Shown here: one piece after another, positions 60,984 through 64,000 of the stretch
How positions within the stretch are numbered: position 1 is the first letter of the stretch
How the letters are laid out: every line of letters starts with the position of its first letter
Assembly (NCBI GenBank): GCA_029319145.1
Contig: CP119753.1
Span: 2,852,001 to 2,916,000, forward strand
Source of the DNA: Microbacter sp. GSS18
GTDB lineage: Bacteria; Actinomycetota; Actinomycetes; Actinomycetales; Microbacteriaceae
Direction: 5' to 3'
Length of the DNA stretch: 64,000 nucleotides
The notes under the pieces: generated by a model
Databases searched by the model: none
The model's input: the letters and a program-made list of their open reading frames with translations, nothing else
Told to the model about the DNA's origin: nothing
Translations under genes and position numbers: made by a program

Positions 60984-62311
60984 TGGAGTCGCCACCCGCT
61001 CCGAGGTCGCTGTGGCGTGACCGCAACTTCCTGACGATCTGGAGCGGTCAGGCTCTCAGCCAGTTCGGCGCGCAGGTCGCCCAGCTGGCGGTGCCGGTCA
61101 TGGCCGTGCTCCTCCTGGAGGCGAGCGAGTTCGAGGTGGGGGTCCTCAACGCCGCCAATGTCGCCGCGTTCCTGCTCATCGGCCTTCCGGCGGGCGCCTG
61201 GATCGACCGCATGCGCAAGCGGCACGTCATGATCGCCGCCGACGGCGTGCGCGCGGTCGCGCTGGCAGCAGTCCCCGTCCTGTGGTGGATGGGGTCGCTC
61301 GAGATCTGGCACCTCATCGGCGTCGCCTTCGTGCTGGGGGTGGCGACGGTCTTCTTCGACGTGTCGTATCAATCGCTCGTCCCCTCGCTCGTGCCCGCGA
61401 CGCAGATCGCCGAGGCGAACGGCAAGTTCGAGTCGACGTCCCAGATCGCGCACATCGCCGGCCCCGCCGCCGCGGGCTGGTTGATCGGCGCCGTCTCGGC
61501 GCCGTTCGCGGTGCTCGCGACGATGGGCACCTACCTCGCCTCGATGGTCGCGCTGCTGTTCACGCGCGACCATGAGAAGCTCGCCGCCGCCCACGAGCAC
61601 GACCCGCTCGTGCGCTCGATCGGCGAAGGCCTCCGCTGGGTCTTCGGCAACCCGCTGCTGCGCCGCATCGTGGCGACGACCGGAGTGTCGAACCTGTTCA
61701 GCACCCTGAGCTTCACCCTGCTGCCGATCTTCCTGCTGCGAGAGCTCGGCATCTCCCCCGAGAGCATGGGGGTCGTCTTCGCCCTCGGCGCCGTCGGCGG
61801 GCTGGCGGGTGCCATCGCCACTCCGCACATCGTGCGCCGGATCGGCGAGGCTCCTGCGATCCCGGTGTCGTCGATCGGCTTCTCGCTCGCCGGTCTCGCG
61901 CTGCCCGCCGTCGCGCTCGTCCCTGAACTGGCCTTCCCGCTGCTGGTGCTGCAGTCCTTCGCGATGAGCTTCGCCGTCCTGGTGTACAACATCACGCAGG
62001 TCACGTTCCGCCAGCGCATCACGCCGCACCGTCTGCTCGGCCGCATGAACGCCTCGATCCGGTTCGTCGTGTGGGGCGTCATGCCCATCGCCGCGCTCAT
62101 CGCGGGCGGGCTCGGCGAGTGGCTCGGAACGGTGCCGACGATGTGGATCGGAGCCGTCGGCGGACTGCTGTCGGCGACGTTCGTGGTCTTCGGGCCCTTC
62201 TGGACGATGCGGTCGCTCCCCGATGCGCCGGCCGACGACGCTCCGGATGCCGGCGCCGGCGCCGGCGCCGAGTCCGCGCACGCCGACGAGCCCGCGACGG
62301 ACGGTCGCTGA
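60971..62311 (+). CDS. MFS transporter
   Basis: 446 aa, twelve membrane helices. N-terminal LWRDRNFLTIWSGQALSQFGAQVAQLAVPVMAVLLL and loop WIDRMRKRHVM (motif A variant) match the enterobactin-exporter-like/MFS_3 group. Acidic Ala/Asp-rich C-terminus. Likely drug or metabolite exporter controlled by the divergent ArsR protein. Confidence 0.9.
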   Translation: MSQSVESPPAPRSLWRDRNFLTIWSGQALSQFGAQVAQLAVPVMAVLLLEASEFEVGVLNAANVAAFLLIGLPAGAWIDRMRKRHVMIAADGVRAVALAAVPVLWWMGSLEIWHLIGVAFVLGVATVFFDVSYQSLVPSLVPATQIAEANGKFESTSQIAHIAGPAAAGWLIGAVSAPFAVLATMGTYLASMVALLFTRDHEKLAAAHEHDPLVRSIGEGLRWVFGNPLLRRIVATTGVSNLFSTLSFTLLPIFLLRELGISPESMGVVFALGAVGGLAGAIATPHIVRRIGEAPAIPVSSIGFSLAGLALPAVALVPELAFPLLVLQSFAMSFAVLVYNITQVTFRQRITPHRLLGRMNASIRFVVWGVMPIAALIAGGLGEWLGTVPTMWIGAVGGLLSATFVVFGPFWTMRSLPDAPADDAPDAGAGAGAESAHADEPATDGR

Positions 62312-62413
62312 GCGGCCGCGGCGCACCTGGGAATTCCGCCCAGGTTCATGCGCTTGTATGGATGCGGGACGAGGGCGTCCCGGCAGCATCCGTTCCACAT
62401 CCCGGGAGTCCCC

Positions 62414-62995
62414 ATGACCACCGCCCTCGTCCGCACCGCCACCACCGAAGCCCCGATCCTCGACGTCCTCGCCGAGCGCTGGAGCACCCGCATCTTCGAC
62501 GCCGCGGCGCCGATCGACGAGGACGCGCTGGCAAGCGCCCTCGAGGCCGCGCGGTGGGCGCCCACGGCGGCGAACATCCAGCCGTGGCGCGTCATCGTCG
62601 CCCGGCGCGGCACGGCGGCGCACGCCCGGATCACCGCTGCGCTGTCGGGCTTCAACGGAGCGTGGGCACCGGCCGCCGGCGCGCTGGTCGTCTTCGTCGC
62701 CGAGACCGAGCGCGACGGCCAGCCGCTGGCCTGGGCCCTGTACGACACCGGTCAGGCAGCCGCGCACTTCACCGTTCAGGCGCACGCGAGCGGCCTGGCG
62801 ACCCACCAGATGGGTGGCTTCGATCGCGACGCCGTCGCCGACGCGTTCGAGCTCGACGCCGCACTCGTCCCGATCACGGTGATCGCCGTCGGCGCGCTGG
62901 GCGATGTCGCCGCGGCCTCGGATGAGCTTCAGGCCCGAGAGAGCGCGCCCCGCACCCGTCGCCCCGTCGCGGAGTCGCTGCTCCTCGACGCCTGA
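62414..62995 (+). CDS. Nitroreductase-family flavoprotein
   Basis: 193 aa. RWSTRIFDAAAPIDEDALASALEAARWAPTAANIQPWRVIVARRG (FMN site) and GLATHQMGGFDRDAV. FMN-dependent NAD(P)H oxidoreductase; substrate unknown. ATG 62414 with GGGAG. Confidence 0.9.
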   Translation: MTTALVRTATTEAPILDVLAERWSTRIFDAAAPIDEDALASALEAARWAPTAANIQPWRVIVARRGTAAHARITAALSGFNGAWAPAAGALVVFVAETERDGQPLAWALYDTGQAAAHFTVQAHASGLATHQMGGFDRDAVADAFELDAALVPITVIAVGALGDVAAASDELQARESAPRTRRPVAESLLLDA

Positions 62996-63027
62996 CCCTC
63001 CCCCGCACGGCCCTGCCGACGAGTGCG

Positions 63028-63090
63028 CATGTTCTCGCCGAGTGCACCCGTTGTGGACCTCACATGACGTGTGCACTCGGCGAGAACATG
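63028..63090. repeat. Perfect 20-bp inverted repeat
   Basis: Arms CATGTTCTCGCCGAGTGCAC (63028-63047) and its exact complement (63071-63090), 23-nt loop, between converging genes. May be a two-way terminator or a dispersed palindromic element; the long loop and lack of T-runs argue for the latter. Confidence 0.75.
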
Positions 63091-63109
63091 TGTCGCCGCC
63101 GAACGCGAT

Positions 63110-63895
63110 CTACAGCAGGGACTGGATGATGGGCGGAACCTCCTGCACGAGGATGAACGCCCCCATCACCAGGACGAACCAGCCGAAGCCCTTCCGCAGG
63201 GCGTTCTCGGGGACGACCCCCACGAGGCGGGATCCCGCGAACGAACCGATGATCGCCGCGGCCGTGACGGCCAGCACGATCGGCCAGTCCAGTTCGACGG
63301 TGAACAGGTAGCCGCCGAGCCCCGCGAACGACTTCATCGCGATCACCAGCAGCGACGTGCCCACGGCGAGCGCCATCGGCAGCCCGCCCAGCAGCACGAG
63401 TGCGGGCACGATGAGGAACCCGCCCCCGGCGCCGACGAGCCCGGTGACCAGGCCGACGGCGAAGCCGTCGAGCAGGATGCGGATGATCGGCAGGTGTCCG
63501 CGCTCCGCTCCGGCGCCGCCGTTCTTCTTGCGGCCGCGGATCATCGCGATCGCGGTGGCGACCATCATCGCCGCGAACAGCAGCATGAGGATCGCGCCGG
63601 GTATGAACCCTCCGAGGATGCCTCCGAGGAAGGCGCCGGTCATGCCGGCGAGGCCGAAGATGATCCCGGTGCGCCACGCGACCCGTCCGGCGCGCGCGTG
63701 GCTGACGACGCTGACGATCGCGGTCGTGCCGACGACGAACAGCGACGCCGCGATGGCCTCCTTGGGAGGCATCCCGAGCACGTAGGTCAGGATCGGGACG
63801 GTGAGGATGGACCCGCCGCCGCCGAGGAGTCCGAGCGAGACGCCGACCAGCAGCGCGAGGGCGAGGGTGATGACGATGGTGAGTGTCATGGGCAT
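63110..63895 (-). CDS. TauE/SafE-family anion exporter
   Basis: 261 aa, about eight membrane helices, with GLLGGGGSILTVPIL at the start of the first half and GLVGAGGGFLIVPALVLLGG at the second, the duplicated family signature. Exports or imports sulfite- or organosulfur-type anions by family. Start ATG 63895 or 63889. It follows a rhodanese gene on the same strand, a common sulfur-handling pair. Confidence 0.9.
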   Translation of the reverse strand: MPMTLTIVITLALALLVGVSLGLLGGGGSILTVPILTYVLGMPPKEAIAASLFVVGTTAIVSVVSHARAGRVAWRTGIIFGLAGMTGAFLGGILGGFIPGAILMLLFAAMMVATAIAMIRGRKKNGGAGAERGHLPIIRILLDGFAVGLVTGLVGAGGGFLIVPALVLLGGLPMALAVGTSLLVIAMKSFAGLGGYLFTVELDWPIVLAVTAAAIIGSFAGSRLVGVVPENALRKGFGWFVLVMGAFILVQEVPPIIQSLL

Positions 63896-63900
63896 GCCTC

Positions 63901-63932
63901 GGCCGGCGCACCGAGCCTCCGGTGCGCCGGCC
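63901..63932 (-). terminator. Hairpin between rhodanese and TauE/SafE genes
   Basis: Perfect 13-bp arms GGCCGGCGCACCG / CGGTGCGCCGGCC with 6-nt loop. Lies between two co-oriented genes, so it may reduce read-through or stabilise the upstream mRNA end. Confidence 0.6.
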
Positions 63933-63944
63933 GTGGTCGAGCGG

Positions 63945-64000
63945 TCAGACGGTGGGCAGGCCCGCGGCCTGCCACGCCATCATGCCGCCGGTCATGTTGT
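63945..64000 (-). CDS. Rhodanese-domain protein, only the last 17 residues in view
   Basis: The visible C-terminus NMTGGMMAWQAAGLPTV is the usual end of a rhodanese (sulfurtransferase) domain. The rest lies beyond the window edge. Confidence 0.7.
   Translation of the reverse strand, partial: NMTGGMMAWQAAGLPTV

Noticed and set aside
60980..63076. 698-codon minus-strand frame across the MFS and nitroreductase genes
   Set aside because: Antisense shadow; the plus strand genes are convincing.

Overview
The window is a GC-rich (about 70% GC) stretch from an actinobacterium, most likely a Microbacteriaceae member close to Microbacterium. This rests on base composition, dense coding with GTG starts, many probable leaderless promoters (TANNNT followed 6-7 nt later by the start codon), and gene types such as a deazaflavin (DDN-type) oxidoreductase, GH15 trehalase/glucoamylase-like protein, MntH/MntR and an HtaA-domain protein. 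No rRNA, tRNA, CRISPR array, transposase or integrase was recognised.

Bases 1-28,000 look like an accessory catabolic island centred on demethylation and aromatic side-chain chemistry. From left to right on the minus strand there is a PhnCDE-type ABC importer (with a fused double permease) in one operon with two cytochrome P450s, a stand-alone HtaA-domain protein and a phthalate-dioxygenase-reductase-type reductase (cut by the window edge). Upstream of it lie a LigM/DesA-like tetrahydrofolate O-demethylase and a LysR regulator. Next come an IclR regulator broken by a frameshift, a second reductase plus a CYP199A-like P450 (4-methoxybenzoate demethylase type), and a metF-purU operon that would recycle the methyl group as 5-methyl-THF to formate. 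A secreted alpha/beta hydrolase, an intact IclR regulator, an acyl-CoA synthetase and a 4-hydroxybenzoyl-CoA-type thioesterase follow, divergent from a second LigM-like demethylase and a thiolase, then HxlR and PaaX regulators and an SsuABC/TauABC-like importer with two different permeases.

The genes suggest uptake of methoxylated or CoA-activated aromatic acids, O-demethylation by two chemistries (P450 giving formaldehyde, THF transferase giving methyl-THF), C1 disposal by MetF and PurU, and partial side-chain processing by ligase, thiolase and thioesterase. The substrate of the PhnCDE/P450/HtaA operon cannot be named from sequence, and this is the least explained system here.

Bases 28,000-64,000 look like ordinary chromosome: Ca/cation antiporter, second purU, M13 peptidase, MATE pump, PPK2, glycosyltransferase, TrmH-type methyltransferase, mntH-mntR, NagD-type HAD, erythromycin-esterase-like protein with phosphoribosyltransferase, MarR/GbsR plus UDP-glycosyltransferase, pyrE, pntAB, exonuclease III, an ABC exporter, GH15, a divergent zwf, rraA, ArsR plus MFS, nitroreductase, TauE/SafE and a rhodanese cut by the right edge. 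Non-coding items of note are a 73-bp tandem array of palindromic repeats before mntH, two MntR-type dyads at mntH, and two overlapping divergent promoters inside one 34-bp palindrome at the ArsR/MFS pair.
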